Below, in pieces: positions 41,597 through 50,582 of a stretch of DNA of 64,000 bases (its first letter is position 1; the number at the start of each line of letters is the position of its first letter). The notes below the pieces were generated by a model, which had not been told where the DNA came from, ran no database searches, and worked only from the letters and a program-made list of their open reading frames with translations. The DNA comes from DATJMJ01 sp035503915. GTDB lineage: Bacteria > Actinomycetota > Acidimicrobiia > Acidimicrobiales > Palsa-688. The stretch covers positions 101,733-165,732 of the forward strand of contig DATJSU010000029.1 of assembly GCA_035503915.1 (NCBI GenBank), in the 5' to 3' direction. The translations under genes were made by a program, and so were the position numbers.

Positions 41597-42106
41597 TCAC
41601 CCAAGCGCCGTTACAAGGCCGCGGATGTAGTTGACGCGGGACTCGATGTCCCTCATCTGCACCTCGGAGGTGACCGGGATGCTCGTGGTATGGAGCAAGC
41701 CGGGGCCCTGGACCGTGACCTGGGCAATGCCCTGAACCGTGCGTTCTTTGACGAGCAGAAAAAGCAGGCTGAAAACACAAATAATGAGCAGCCCGACGAC
41801 GGCGACGACTATGGCCCAAGTCGGGATTTTGGTCGTCACGGCCGTTTGGTTCTGGACGGTCCAAGTCGTGCCGCGAAGGGAGGCGCGCCCATTGGGGACG
41901 AGAACCTCGGTCTGGGTGCACGAAATATCACCGACCGTGACGAGCACCTGACCGGGCGGCCCGCCGGGCGAATAAGCGGTTGGCCCTGCCGGTGGCAGGT
42001 AACCCGTCCCGGGAGGCGGGTACCCCGGCAGCCCACTCCCTGGCGACGGGAAGTCAGGGCCGGGGCCGGCACCTGACAACGGGGCCCCATCGGGCGTGCT
42101 CATCAC
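41597..42106 (-). CDS. Membrane-anchored protein with Pro/Gly-rich N-terminus
   Basis: The 169-residue protein starts with about 50 Pro/Gly-rich residues, then a short beta-rich stretch, one membrane helix at about 96-118 (IPTWAIVVAVVGLLIICVF), and a soluble C-terminal part ending RDIESRVNYIRGLV. The pattern (TTWTVQNQTAVTT before the helix, LLVKERTVQG after it) resembles conserved actinobacterial proteins of unknown function. It precedes the PfpI gene by 36 bp. Confidence 0.65.
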   Translation of the reverse strand: MMSTPDGAPLSGAGPGPDFPSPGSGLPGYPPPGTGYLPPAGPTAYSPGGPPGQVLVTVGDISCTQTEVLVPNGRASLRGTTWTVQNQTAVTTKIPTWAIVVAVVGLLIICVFSLLFLLVKERTVQGIAQVTVQGPGLLHTTSIPVTSEVQMRDIESRVNYIRGLVTALG

Positions 42107-42145
42107 CGGGCCATCCTTTCCAAAAGCCTTTTCCTGGCGAAGCTA

Positions 42146-42391
42146 TCAAAGGGCGCGGCGACGGAGCGGGGGCAGGGTCGGGGGCGGCTGGCGGCGCGGC
42201 GGCAGCTCGGCAAGCAAACCCGCCGTTGCTTCAGTCACTTTGCGGACGGCAGCTTCGAACGCAGCTTCCGAACTGGTGGCCGGCTCCCGCACGCCGCTCA
42301 CTTTGCGGACGTACTGGCGGGCGGCAGCCTCGATCTCAGCCGGTGTCGCTGCCGGCTCCAGGCCTCGGAGCGTTGTGATGTTGCGGCACAC
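42146..42391 (-). CDS. DUF2277 family protein
   Basis: The 81-residue helical protein begins with VCRNITTLRGLEPAAT, followed by EIEAAARQYVRKVSG and EAAFEAAVRKVTEAT, which is the DUF2277 pattern. Function is unknown. GTG 42391 (giving the family's Met-Cys-Arg-Asn start) is exactly 7 nt after TAGCGT. The C-terminus is a short Pro/Arg-rich tail. Confidence 0.8.
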   Translation of the reverse strand: MCRNITTLRGLEPAATPAEIEAAARQYVRKVSGVREPATSSEAAFEAAVRKVTEATAGLLAELPPRRQPPPTLPPLRRRAL

Positions 42392-42404
42392 CCCGACGAC
42401 GCTA
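42392..42404 (-). promoter_or_regulatory. Leaderless-type promoter of the DUF2277 gene
   Basis: TAGCGT (minus strand, 42399-42404), then 7 nt, then GTG. It is packed into the 25-bp gap after mutM. Confidence 0.65.
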
Positions 42405-42416
42405 CAGGCCACGGGC

Positions 42417-43235
42417 TCAGTGCTGACAGGTGGCGCAGAAGTAAGAGCTTTTTGCGCCTATTCGCAACCGTTGTACCGGCTTCCCGCAGCGCAGGCAAGG
42501 GTGGCCGGCGCGCCCGTAAACCCGGTGGCGGAGCTGGTAGCCGCCAATCTCGCCGTAGACGTCCCGGTACTGCCGGTCGTCCAGGCTGGAGCCGCGAGCG
42601 TCTATGGCTTGCTCGAGGACGGAGCGCACGGCCTTGGCCAAACGGCCCGTTTCCCGGCGATTCAGGAGGCCACCTGGGCGGTCTGGGCGTAGCTTGGCTT
42701 CAAAGCAGATCTCGTCCGCGTATATGTTGCCGATGCCAGCTAGCACGCGCTGGTCAACGAGGAGCGCTTTGAGCAAAGCGCGTCGGCCAGCGAGGGCGTC
42801 AGAAAGCTGAGACGGGGTTACCGCCAACGCGTCCGGCCCGAGGTGCGCCAGTTGGGTCGCGCCTGCGTCGTCCATTCGCGCAAGGAAGAGCTCGCCGAAA
42901 GTCCGGGGGTCGACAAAGTGAAGTTCTGGGGCTCCGGCAAAAGAAAATACGGCGTGTGTATGCGGCAGTTTCGGCGCGCCGCGCTTCGCGGCGAGGAGCT
43001 GGCCGCTCATGCGGAGATGGGCGACGAGAACTTGCCCGTCGTCCCACTCGAAGAGAAGGTGCTTCCCCTGGCGGTTGACAGCGACGAGCTTGCGCCCCTG
43101 GACCGCCGACAGGCGCTCGGGACGATGGCGCCTCACTGTGCGCCGACCGGTGACCGAGAGGCTCTTCAGGACGTGGCCAACATAGAGCTTCTCCAGGTCC
43201 TTCCTTAGGGTTTCCACCTCGGGGAGCTCAGGCAT
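42417..43235 (-). CDS. mutM: Formamidopyrimidine-DNA glycosylase
   Basis: The 272-residue enzyme removes oxidised purines. The mature N-terminal Pro-Glu is present (MPELPEVETLRKDL), as are the conserved Lys in GKHLLFEW, HLRMSGQL, the GIGNIYADEICF loop, and the C-terminal zinc finger from CLRCG to FCATC. ATG 43235 overlaps the rnc stop by 8 bp; the open frame upstream is an rnc shadow. Confidence 0.97.
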   Translation of the reverse strand: MPELPEVETLRKDLEKLYVGHVLKSLSVTGRRTVRRHRPERLSAVQGRKLVAVNRQGKHLLFEWDDGQVLVAHLRMSGQLLAAKRGAPKLPHTHAVFSFAGAPELHFVDPRTFGELFLARMDDAGATQLAHLGPDALAVTPSQLSDALAGRRALLKALLVDQRVLAGIGNIYADEICFEAKLRPDRPGGLLNRRETGRLAKAVRSVLEQAIDARGSSLDDRQYRDVYGEIGGYQLRHRVYGRAGHPCLRCGKPVQRLRIGAKSSYFCATCQH

Positions 43236-44022
43236 CGCGGGCACTCGGCTCTTCGAGCGCCGCTTCCGTCGCCTGCCGCGGTCCCTCGCCACCGTTACCG
43301 GCCGCGCCCGTGCCTCCCGCTCGGGGACGCTCGGCTTTGAGGGCGGACCAGGCGTGGCGAGCGGCCATCTGTTCGGCCTGTTTTTTGGACCGGCCCTCTC
43401 CTTTGCCCCCAAGCCGGCCACCTACCAAAACCTCCGCCTGGAAAACCTTGGCGTGGTCCGGGCCCGTGTCCGTGACTTGGTAGACAGGGAGCTCGTCGAA
43501 CATCTGGGCACAGAGCTCCTGCAGCCTCGTCTTGTAGTCCTCTTCGCCGGGCCCTCTCGCTGCTTCCCGGAGCCTCTCCCCGAGCAGCCCGAGGACGACC
43601 CTGTTGGCCACTTCATATCCCGCGTCCAGGTAGATGGCGCCGATGACGGCCTCCATCGTGTCGGCAAGGATCGAGGGTTTGCGGCGGCCGCCCGAGGAGC
43701 TCTCGCCCTTGCCGAGGAGCAGGACGTCGCCGAGCTCAAGCTCTCGGGCCGTGTCGGCGAGGGAAGCCGAGTTGACCACTGCGGCCCGGGCCTTCGCCAG
43801 CTCTCCCTCCGGCAAGTTGGGGTGCTCACGGTAGAGGTAGTCGGTGACGATCAGCCCAAGCACCGCGTCGCCCAGGAACTCGAGCCGTTCGTTGGGTTCC
43901 TGCCCAGGGTGTTCTGCACACCACGAGCGGTGCGCCAAGGCTTGGGCGAAGAGGTCGTCGTCTCGTACTTGCCAGCCAAGGGTCTCGGCAAGCGCCTGGC
44001 GGTCGACTTGCCCTATCAGCAC
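43228..44022 (-). CDS. rnc: Ribonuclease III
   Basis: The 264-residue dsRNA endonuclease has the signature NERLEFLGDAVLGL, the second acidic site DTMEAVIGAIYLD, and a C-terminal dsRNA-binding domain (DYKTRLQELCAQ through KKQAEQMAARHAW). A low-complexity Gly/Ala/Glu tail follows. GTG 44022 has GAGGA 6 nt upstream, overlapping the acpP stop. An ATG at 44076 would overlap acpP by 47 bp and is less likely. Confidence 0.95.
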   Translation of the reverse strand: MLIGQVDRQALAETLGWQVRDDDLFAQALAHRSWCAEHPGQEPNERLEFLGDAVLGLIVTDYLYREHPNLPEGELAKARAAVVNSASLADTARELELGDVLLLGKGESSSGGRRKPSILADTMEAVIGAIYLDAGYEVANRVVLGLLGERLREAARGPGEEDYKTRLQELCAQMFDELPVYQVTDTGPDHAKVFQAEVLVGGRLGGKGEGRSKKQAEQMAARHAWSALKAERPRAGGTGAAGNGGEGPRQATEAALEEPSARDA

Positions 44023-44029
44023 TGCGTCC

Positions 44030-44320
44030 TCAGGGCGTGCTCCCGAGCCTCGCGCAGACGTAGTCAACAGCGTCACGCACTGTCTTTAGGTCCTCGAGGT
44101 CCTCGTCCTCGATCCTGAAACCAGCGAAATCGCTGCCGAGATCCTTTTCAAGAGCCTCTACGAGCTCGATGAGAGCTAGCGAATCTGCGCCCAAATCGCC
44201 GAACGAGGCGCTTTCGGGGATGTTCTCCGGTGTGATCTCGAGGATCTCGGCCAGAGATCCGCGCACGAGCTCAAGGACCTGTTGGCGCTCGAGGCTTTCT
44301 CCTGGTTTTTCGGACGGCAT
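44030..44320 (-). CDS. acpP: Acyl carrier protein
   Basis: The 96-residue protein has the four-helix carrier fold with phosphopantetheine Ser47 in GADSLALIELVEALE, preceded by VRGSLAEILEITPENI. It is acidic, as expected. It leads acpP-rnc-mutM and is divergent from DUF177-rpmF-plsX, linking fatty-acid and phospholipid synthesis. ATG 44320 is favoured by the TACCTT element 6 nt upstream. Confidence 0.94.
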   Translation of the reverse strand: MPSEKPGESLERQQVLELVRGSLAEILEITPENIPESASFGDLGADSLALIELVEALEKDLGSDFAGFRIEDEDLEDLKTVRDAVDYVCARLGSTP

Positions 44321-44332
44321 GGGGCCAAGGTA
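44321..44332 (-). promoter_or_regulatory. Leaderless-type promoter of acpP
   Basis: TACCTT (minus strand, 44327-44332), then 6 nt, then ATG 44320. Confidence 0.5.
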
Positions 44333-44453
44333 CCACCCACTTCGGGGACCAACGGGGGCAAGCGCGGGGGGAACGCTTGGGGAAAGGGGAGACGGAGAGG
44401 AGGCCGCAGGCATGCCCCAGCCACTCGGCACATCGGGAGGCCACAATGGTTAC

Positions 44454-44984
44454 GTGGCAGCTGACCCTTTTCTCGTCTCGCTCGCAGATCTGCGCGACCA
44501 CAGGGGCTCCCGCCACGTCGTAAGGCAGGCGGCGTTGGCTGAGGCACTCGAAGCTGACGTCGACAGCAGGGTGCCACTGGGGGCGCTGGCAGAGGTCGAC
44601 GTTGTGCTCGAGGCTTTCGACGGCGGGCTCTCGGCTTCGGGGAAAGTGCGGTCCCCCTGGCAGGGCGAGTGCCGGCGCTGCCTTGGCGAGATCGACGGCG
44701 AACTTGTGGTGGAAGTGAGAGAGATCTTTCGACGAGGGGGAGGCCCCGAAGAGGGCACCTACCCCATGAGCGAAGACCACGTCAACCTCCGGGAAATGGT
44801 GTTGGACTCCCTCTTCGGCGCCCTGCCTGTGCTCCCCCTCTGCAGCGAGGGCTGCCTGGGCATTTGCCCGGTGTGTGGAGCCGACCGCAACGTCTCCCCA
44901 TGCGAGTGCTCGGTCGTCGGTGCCGACCCGCGCTGGTCGGTGCTCGACCTGTTACGGGAGGGAGGCGCTCGGCCGGGCGAATAG
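44454..44984 (+). CDS. DUF177/YceD family protein
   Basis: The 176-residue protein has the DUF177 pattern: a beta-rich body with SPWQGECRRCLGEIDGEL, and a C-terminal Cys cluster with GICPVCGADRNVSPCECS that may bind zinc. YceD proteins are almost always next to rpmF and take part in 23S rRNA metabolism. GTG 44454 has GGGAGG 12 nt upstream; the open frame to 44169 is an acpP antisense shadow. Confidence 0.88.
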   Translation: MAADPFLVSLADLRDHRGSRHVVRQAALAEALEADVDSRVPLGALAEVDVVLEAFDGGLSASGKVRSPWQGECRRCLGEIDGELVVEVREIFRRGGGPEEGTYPMSEDHVNLREMVLDSLFGALPVLPLCSEGCLGICPVCGADRNVSPCECSVVGADPRWSVLDLLREGGARPGE

Positions 44985-45019
44985 CGCGATAGGCCAGCCA
45001 GGGCAGAGCCTCGACCGTG

Positions 45020-45034
45020 TAAGATTGCCGCTCT
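45020..45034 (+). promoter_or_regulatory. Possible promoter of rpmF
   Basis: TAAGAT (45020-45025, with TG just before it) lies 9 nt before GTG 45035. rpmF could thus be transcribed independently of DUF177. Confidence 0.45.
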
Positions 45035-45214
45035 GTGGCCGTACCGAAGAAAAAGACCTCCAAGTCCAAGTCCCGCAGCCGGCGCGCGAGCGCCTGGAAG
45101 TTGTCGGTCCCGGCGCGCAGCATCTGCCCTCAATGCCACCAGGCGAAGGTGCCCCACACGATCTGCTCGAACTGTGGCTGGTACAAGGGCCGCCAAGCTG
45201 TCGACGTAAGCTAA
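45035..45214 (+). CDS. rpmF: 50S ribosomal protein L32
   Basis: The 59-residue protein begins AVPKKKTSKSKSRSRRA and has the zinc ribbon CPQC and CSNC, nine residues apart, followed by WYKGRQAVDV. It is complete and sits in the usual DUF177-rpmF-plsX order. The GTG start is unusual for this gene, but the AVPKKK sequence right after it leaves no other choice. Confidence 0.95.
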   Translation: MAVPKKKTSKSKSRSRRASAWKLSVPARSICPQCHQAKVPHTICSNCGWYKGRQAVDVS

Positions 45215-45261
45215 ATGGCCGCTCGGGACCGCCCCGATGAGTGACCACCCGGTGAGATCCG

Positions 45262-46293
45262 ATGAGTGAGGCCGTTCCCGGGCTCCCCGTGGCGGTGGAC
45301 GTCATGGGAGGCGACAAAGCACCCGAGGAGATCGCTGCCGGCGCGCTCCAAGCAGCACAGGAAACGGGTGTCCCAGTGCTCCTCATTGGGGACCCTGATT
45401 ACCTGAAGGGCTTGCCTAAGACGCCCGGCGTGCAGTCCGAGGGGGCCACCGAAGTGATCGGGATGGACGAGGACCCAGGGCGGGCAGTGCGCCTGAAGCG
45501 CGATTCGTCGCTCGTACGCTGCGCCGAAGCTGTGCGGGACGGGCGTGCCTCGGCGATGGTGAGCGCCGGCAATACCGGGGCGGCAATGGCGAGCGCCCTG
45601 CTGCGAATGGGCCGCTTGCATGGCGTGTCCCGGCCCGCGATCGCGACCATCATCCCCGTCCCGGGCGCTCCCACCCAGACGGTGCTGATCGACTCGGGCG
45701 CCAATGTCGACTGTACGGCCCACATGCTCGTCCAGTTCGCCCAAATGGGTTGGGCCCTGGCCACCGAGCGCTTCGGCATCGCTGAACCAAGGGTCGGGCT
45801 GTTGTCCATCGGCGAAGAGGCAACCAAGGGTAACGACATCGTGAAAGAAGCCCACGAGCTGCTGGCAACGGGTGCCGCCGGGCCTCAGGTCAAGTTCATC
45901 GGCAACGTCGAAGGGCGCGACGTGATGACAGACCACGTCGACGTCGTAGTCACCGACGGCTTCACCGGCAACGTCGTCCTCAAGACTCTCGAAGGTGGCG
46001 TAAAAGCTGTGGTCGGGGGCGTGCTCGCCGCTCTGACAAGCACGGAGGACGTCAAGGAGGCGGCTCGGGCCGTGATGCCTGCCCTCATGCCGCTTGCAGC
46101 AGAGCTCGACCCGGACACCTACGGGGGCGCAGTCCTGCTAGGCGTGAACGGCGTTTGCGTGATCGGACATGGCTCCTCGAGCGCGCGAGCGGTCGTGAAC
46201 GCGATAAAAGTTGCTCAGCACGCCGTTGAGGAGGGGCTGGTCGCGCGTATCGAAGCCGTCATCGGCTCGGCCCGCTCTGTCGCGTCGAACTAG
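45262..46293 (+). CDS. plsX: Phosphate acyltransferase PlsX
   Basis: The 343-residue enzyme converts acyl-ACP to acyl-phosphate for phospholipid synthesis. Landmarks are AVDVMGGDKAPEEI, VSAGNTGAAMASALL, LIDSGANVDC, GLLSIGEEATKGNDI, VVTDGFTGNVVLKTLEG and YGGAVLLGVNGVCVIGHGSS. Start ATG 45262 is 47 bp after rpmF. The nearby acpP supplies its substrate carrier. Confidence 0.97.
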   Translation: MSEAVPGLPVAVDVMGGDKAPEEIAAGALQAAQETGVPVLLIGDPDYLKGLPKTPGVQSEGATEVIGMDEDPGRAVRLKRDSSLVRCAEAVRDGRASAMVSAGNTGAAMASALLRMGRLHGVSRPAIATIIPVPGAPTQTVLIDSGANVDCTAHMLVQFAQMGWALATERFGIAEPRVGLLSIGEEATKGNDIVKEAHELLATGAAGPQVKFIGNVEGRDVMTDHVDVVVTDGFTGNVVLKTLEGGVKAVVGGVLAALTSTEDVKEAARAVMPALMPLAAELDPDTYGGAVLLGVNGVCVIGHGSSSARAVVNAIKVAQHAVEEGLVARIEAVIGSARSVASN

Positions 46294-46305
46294 CGTCCTC
46301 GAGCC

Positions 46306-46349
46306 GGCCCGGCGTTCCCTGGTTGGCCACCCGCTTTCAGGGACGGGCC
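46306..46349. terminator. Hairpin between convergent plsX and DivIVA-like genes
   Basis: GGCCCG and TCCCTG (46306-46321) can pair with CAGGGA and CGGGCC (46338-46349), with a small bulge and a 16-nt loop. It could end transcription from both sides. Confidence 0.4.
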
Positions 46350-46369
46350 CTTAGCCGAGAGAGCCGTGC

Positions 46370-47167
46370 CTACTCGAGCGAATCTTGGTCGAATATCCCT
46401 TCGCCGAGCGAGGAGCCGTTTTGGACCGGGTCGCGGCGCGTGTTGGCGCCGACGACGTTGCCCGGCGGCACCCGCGGGACGGCAGTGAGGCTTCCCGGCA
46501 CCGTGGCCGAGCCGCCCGGGCTGCCGGACCGGCTCGCAAAGAGCGAGGGGCGCTGAGGAGCCCCTTGCGGGACCGGGGGAACTGGCGGCCTGGGCGACGC
46601 TTGGGTGCCCTCTCCCGCCGAGTGCCCAGGCAATGGGCCGGGAAAAGGCCCCACCTCGGCGGCAGCGCCCCGGTCCTGGTCGCGCTCAGGGGCCCCGGCG
46701 AGCTTTTGCCGGCCAGCGGCGACCGTCTTGAGCGTCCGCTCGAGGACGATCTCGAACTGGGCGAGCCGTTGGTCGGCGTAATCCTCGGCCTCCAGCCGCA
46801 GACGCTGGGCCTCTTCACGAGCCTCTTCGATCACCCTCCGCGCCTGGGCCTGGGCTTCCTTCAGGATCTGGGTCCGCTGCACGAGCCGCTGCGCTTCCGA
46901 GCGGGCCGCCTCGACGAGTTCGTCTGCCTTGCGCTGGGTTGCCGCGAGGAACTCCTCCCGCTCCTTGAGCATCCAGCGAGCCTCGCGAAGCTCTTCCGGC
47001 AAGCGCTCGCTCGCCTCCCGGAGCAGCTCGAGGACTTCGTCCTTGTTGTCAAGCTTGACCGACGACGACAGCGGGAGCGCACGGGCCCCGGCGATCATTC
47101 CCGCCACCCGCTGCATAAGAGCCTCGGCCTCGGGAACAGCTGCCCCTCCGCTGCCAGCACTGCTCAT
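46370..47167 (-). CDS. DivIVA/ATP-synthase-b-like coiled-coil protein
   Basis: The 265-residue protein has a long Glu/Ala/Arg-rich coiled coil (about 44-155: EVLELLREASERLPEELREA through EEAQRLRLEAEDYADQRLAQ), then a Pro/Gly/Ser-rich tail. In actinobacteria a protein of this type sits between coaD and the DUF177-rpmF genes and is annotated as cell-division-initiation or ATP-synthase-b-like. A role in polar growth or division is plausible only by family. ATG 47167 overlaps the coaD stop (ATGA). Confidence 0.75.
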   Translation of the reverse strand: MSSAGSGGAAVPEAEALMQRVAGMIAGARALPLSSSVKLDNKDEVLELLREASERLPEELREARWMLKEREEFLAATQRKADELVEAARSEAQRLVQRTQILKEAQAQARRVIEEAREEAQRLRLEAEDYADQRLAQFEIVLERTLKTVAAGRQKLAGAPERDQDRGAAAEVGPFPGPLPGHSAGEGTQASPRPPVPPVPQGAPQRPSLFASRSGSPGGSATVPGSLTAVPRVPPGNVVGANTRRDPVQNGSSLGEGIFDQDSLE

Positions 47168-47652
47168 AACGCGAACTTCTCCTTTATGGCCGCAAAGACC
47201 GGGGCCGGGACCATCGAGCCGACCCTGTCAGCGCCCCCGTACGTCATGAAGTCACGCAACCACCTGGACGCGATAAAAGAATAAACCGACGAGCAAGGCA
47301 CGAGCACAGTCTCTATGCCCGAGACCGCTTTGTTGATCTGCGCCTGTTGCAGTTCAGCCTCGGCGTCGGAGGCGACCCGGAGCCCTTTCACGATCACTTC
47401 GGCACCAACCGCCTTGGCGAGGTCGACGACCAGCAGTGGCCTGTTGTGGGTCACCTCGACGTTTGGCAAGTGGGCGACGGAGGCCGCGATCATCGAGCTG
47501 CGCTCCTCGTCGCTGAACAGCGCCGGAGCTTTTTGCGGGTTGCGCACGGGAGCAATGATGATGTGCCCGAAGAGCTTGCTGGCGCTCTCGACCACCTCGA
47601 GGTGCCCATTGTGGAAAGGGTCGAACGACCCCGGGAACAGCGCGGTCCTCAT
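47164..47652 (-). CDS. coaD: Phosphopantetheine adenylyltransferase
   Basis: The 162-residue enzyme makes dephospho-CoA. It has the nucleotidyl-transferase motif ALFPGSFDPFHNGH, KGLRVASDAEAELQQAQIN, and the SSVYSFIASRWLRDF segment in place of the common ISSTxVRE. It also supplies the phosphopantetheine used on acpP in the same locus. ATG 47652 overlaps rsmD (ATGA). Confidence 0.96.
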   Translation of the reverse strand: MRTALFPGSFDPFHNGHLEVVESASKLFGHIIIAPVRNPQKAPALFSDEERSSMIAASVAHLPNVEVTHNRPLLVVDLAKAVGAEVIVKGLRVASDAEAELQQAQINKAVSGIETVLVPCSSVYSFIASRWLRDFMTYGGADRVGSMVPAPVFAAIKEKFAL

Positions 47653-48344
47653 ATGCCCTCGCCTGCTGGTTTGCTATCGCCTGCTAACCGACAACGAGCC
47701 AAGGTAACGAGGGTACTCCCGTAATGCTTCACCTTGACAGCCTCCCAAGGCGGCGGCAGCTCAGGCGCCTCGGAGCTCTCGATCAGCACCAGAGGTGCCC
47801 TCAGTGTGAGCCCCTCGAGGAGCGCCGGCCAAGCGAGCCATGCATAAGGCGGGTCGGCCAGCACCAAGTCGACCTTGCGAGCCTCGAGGTGCTGGCGGGC
47901 CTCGAGGTGCTGGCGAGCCTCACGGCGCTCGAGGGGCTCGTGCACCCCGAGGCGCTCGTCGGGCAGGAGCCGCAACCTGTCGGGAGGGCCATCAGGGCCG
48001 CCCAACCCGTCGTCGAGGCCGTGCACCCACTTGAGGACGTCCGCGCACACCACGAGAGCGCTGCCGGAGCCGTAGCCGAGCCGCACGAGGTTGGCCCGCG
48101 TCGCTGAGATCGCTACCCTCGCCTGGTCGACGAAGGTCGTATGGGCTGCCCCCCGGGAGAGTGCCTCGATACCCATCGCCCCGCTCCCGGCGAAGAGGTC
48201 CCACACGACCAGGCCCTCGAGCTGGACCTGGGACTCGAGCATCGAGAACGCGGCCTCGCGGACGCGGTCTGCCGTCGGGCGAGTGCCGCGACCAGCCGGG
48301 GCGACCAAGCGGCGCCCGCCTTTTAGTCCCGCTATCACCCTCAA
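47649..48344 (-). CDS. rsmD: 16S rRNA (guanine-966-N2) methyltransferase
   Basis: The 231-residue SAM enzyme has RVIAGLKGGRRL, RPTADRVREAAFSML, the SAM loop VWDLFAGSGAMGIEALSRGA, and the catalytic ADPPY. It carries an insertion at about residues 118-155 built partly from an 18-bp tandem repeat, making it longer than the usual 185-200 residues. It is coupled to coaD, as in many bacteria. Confidence 0.94.
   Translation of the reverse strand: MRVIAGLKGGRRLVAPAGRGTRPTADRVREAAFSMLESQVQLEGLVVWDLFAGSGAMGIEALSRGAAHTTFVDQARVAISATRANLVRLGYGSGSALVVCADVLKWVHGLDDGLGGPDGPPDRLRLLPDERLGVHEPLERREARQHLEARQHLEARKVDLVLADPPYAWLAWPALLEGLTLRAPLVLIESSEAPELPPPWEAVKVKHYGSTLVTLARCRLAGDSKPAGEGI
47881..47916 (-). repeat. 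18-bp tandem repeat inside rsmD
   Basis: Two 18-bp units, differing only at the last base (47881-47898 and 47899-47916), encode tandem Ala-Arg-Gln-His-Leu-Glu. A third degenerate copy follows. The length keeps the frame. Confidence 0.8.
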
Positions 48345-48350
48345 CGGAGC

Positions 48351-50579
48351 TCAGTTCTTGAACAGGTACTCACGGTCCTCATCGTCAACCAGTGCACGCA
48401 ACTCGTTTGCGAGAGCCGGGTGCCGTGCCAAGTGCGGGTCGTCGTCGATGATCTCGAAAGCGACCTCACGGGCGAGGGCGACGTACTTGCGGTGCCGGCG
48501 CAGGGAGGCGAGCTTGAGGTCGTTGACACCCTTTTGCCTTGTGCCCAGTATGGTCCCTTCGCCGCGGAGGTCGAGGTCGATCTCGGCGAGCTCGAAACCA
48601 TCGGTCGTGCGCTCCAAAGCGGCGAGCCGCTCCGTCCCCTCGGGCGTCGTGGCATCCCCGAGCAAAAAGCAGTAGGAAACCTCAGCCCCCCTCCCAACAC
48701 GCCCCCGGAGCTGGTGTAGTTGCGCGATGCCAAAACGGTCAGCGTCCTCGATGACCATGACAGTCGCGTTCGGTACGTCAACCCCTACCTCGATCACTGT
48801 CGTCGCGACGAGCACAGAGGTGCGTGCGGCACGGAAATCGGCCATTACTTGTTCTTTTTCTTTGGCCGGGAGCTGGCCGTGCAATAGGCCGTGCGAGAGC
48901 CCTACCAGTGGGCCGGCAGCAAGCCGCGCAAGCTCTTCGCTGGCCGAAGCCGCCTGCACTTTTTCCGACTCTTCGACGAGAGGGCAGACGACATAGGCCT
49001 GATGGCCTTTTTCCACTTCTGACTTCACGACCCGCCAGGCCGACTCGGCCTCCAACGGGCCGCGAGCCCAGCTCGTCCTCACGGGCGTGCGGCCGGGCGG
49101 CAGCTCGTCGAGCACGGTCGTGTCGAGGTCGCCGTACACCGTCATCGCGGCAGTGCGGGGGATGGGCGTCGCGGTCATGACGAGCACATCGGGAACCGGC
49201 CCGGAGGCTTTTCCCCGGAGCGCGGCCCGCTGTTCAACCCCGAAGCGGTGCTGTTCGTCGATTACCACCATCCCAAGGCCTGCGAAGCGCACCGACTCGG
49301 TCAACAAGGCGTGGGTCCCTACGACGATGTCGACTTCGCCGTTGGCGAGCCCTCCCAGCAACAACGCTCTATCGGCACCGGTGGTACGGTTGGTCAAGAG
49401 CTCAACTCGGACCGGCCTTTCGCCCCAAAGAGAGCCGCTGTCGGGCAGGCTCAAGCCTGCCAGCATTGCCGTCAGGGACATGCGGTGCTGCTCGGCGAGG
49501 ACTTCGGTCGGAGCCATGAGCGCTCCCTGGTGCCCGCCGGCGACTGCTGTCAGGAGGCACCAAAGCGCTACGAGGGTTTTGCCGGCGCCGACGTCGCCTT
49601 GGAGGAGCCGGTGCATCGGGACTGGCTTGGAGAGATCCGCCTCGATCTCGCGGACGGCCCTCTTTTGAGCACCTGTCAGGGGAAATGGCAAGCTCTCGCG
49701 GAACCGATCGATCAGTGGCGCCCCAACGTTGTGCGCAATACCTTGGCATTCGCGCTCCAAGGCCCTCTTGCGCATCACGAGCACGAGCTGCAACCTGAGG
49801 AGCTCGTCAAAGCCCAGTCGGCGGCGGGCCATATCTTTGGCCCGCATGGACTCCGGTTTGTGGACCTGCCACATCGACCAATTGCGGCCGGCGAAGTCGT
49901 GCTCCTTGAGCGCCTGCGAAGGTACCGGGTCCTCGAGCTGGCCCACCCAGCGCAGCGCCTCCCCGATGCAGTTGGCGATCTCCATCGAGCTGACGCCTGC
50001 TTTTTCGGACTGGGGGTAGATCGGCACCACCCTGCCGACCCAGTCGCCTTCGACGACCTCGACCGATGGGTTGGACATCTGGTGGCGGCCTCGGAACTTG
50101 CTGACCCTGCCCGAAACGGCAACTTCCATGCCCTCGTGGAGCTGGTTGGCGCGCCAAACCTGGTTGAAAAAAGACAGCTTTAGGTAACTTGCCCCATCCC
50201 AGACGTCGACGGTGACAACAGGCCTGCCCCCCCTCCGGGCAGGCAAGCGTTGGACGCGCCTGACGATTGCAAGGACCGTCGCGTCTTCTCCTTCTTTTAT
50301 GTCCGAAATGGGCACCTGGGTCGTCCGGTCCAGGTACCGGCGCGGGTAGTGGGTGAGGAGGTCGGCAATGCTTTGGACACCCATTTCCTCGAGGGCGTCC
50401 GCCAGAGTTTTGGGTGGGCCTGCCTCCCGCGCTGGCTTGACGCCCTTGCCCCCCTTGGCGTTCGCAGCCTTGGCGGAGGAACGGGGCACGCCGGCTGGAG
50501 AGCGGAGCGGCCTAGCTGCCGAACGCAGGGACGTGACCGGCGCGTCCGCCAGCTCCGCCAACGTCTTTAGTGACGCCAT
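48351..50579 (-). CDS. recG: ATP-dependent DNA helicase RecG
   Basis: The 742-residue helicase remodels stalled forks. It has the wedge OB-fold (about 85-190), Walker A LLQGDVGAGKTLVAL, Walker B VVIDEQHRFGVEQR, motif III MTATPIPRT, and the helicase C half with VATTVIEVGVDVPNA and QLRGRVGRG. An Ala/Lys/Gly-rich stretch at 20-55 precedes the conserved LADALEEMGV. It follows the fakA-like gene by 3 bp and precedes rsmD by 6 bp. Confidence 0.97.
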   Translation of the reverse strand: MASLKTLAELADAPVTSLRSAARPLRSPAGVPRSSAKAANAKGGKGVKPAREAGPPKTLADALEEMGVQSIADLLTHYPRRYLDRTTQVPISDIKEGEDATVLAIVRRVQRLPARRGGRPVVTVDVWDGASYLKLSFFNQVWRANQLHEGMEVAVSGRVSKFRGRHQMSNPSVEVVEGDWVGRVVPIYPQSEKAGVSSMEIANCIGEALRWVGQLEDPVPSQALKEHDFAGRNWSMWQVHKPESMRAKDMARRRLGFDELLRLQLVLVMRKRALERECQGIAHNVGAPLIDRFRESLPFPLTGAQKRAVREIEADLSKPVPMHRLLQGDVGAGKTLVALWCLLTAVAGGHQGALMAPTEVLAEQHRMSLTAMLAGLSLPDSGSLWGERPVRVELLTNRTTGADRALLLGGLANGEVDIVVGTHALLTESVRFAGLGMVVIDEQHRFGVEQRAALRGKASGPVPDVLVMTATPIPRTAAMTVYGDLDTTVLDELPPGRTPVRTSWARGPLEAESAWRVVKSEVEKGHQAYVVCPLVEESEKVQAASASEELARLAAGPLVGLSHGLLHGQLPAKEKEQVMADFRAARTSVLVATTVIEVGVDVPNATVMVIEDADRFGIAQLHQLRGRVGRGAEVSYCFLLGDATTPEGTERLAALERTTDGFELAEIDLDLRGEGTILGTRQKGVNDLKLASLRRHRKYVALAREVAFEIIDDDPHLARHPALANELRALVDDEDREYLFKN

Positions 50580-50582
50580 GGT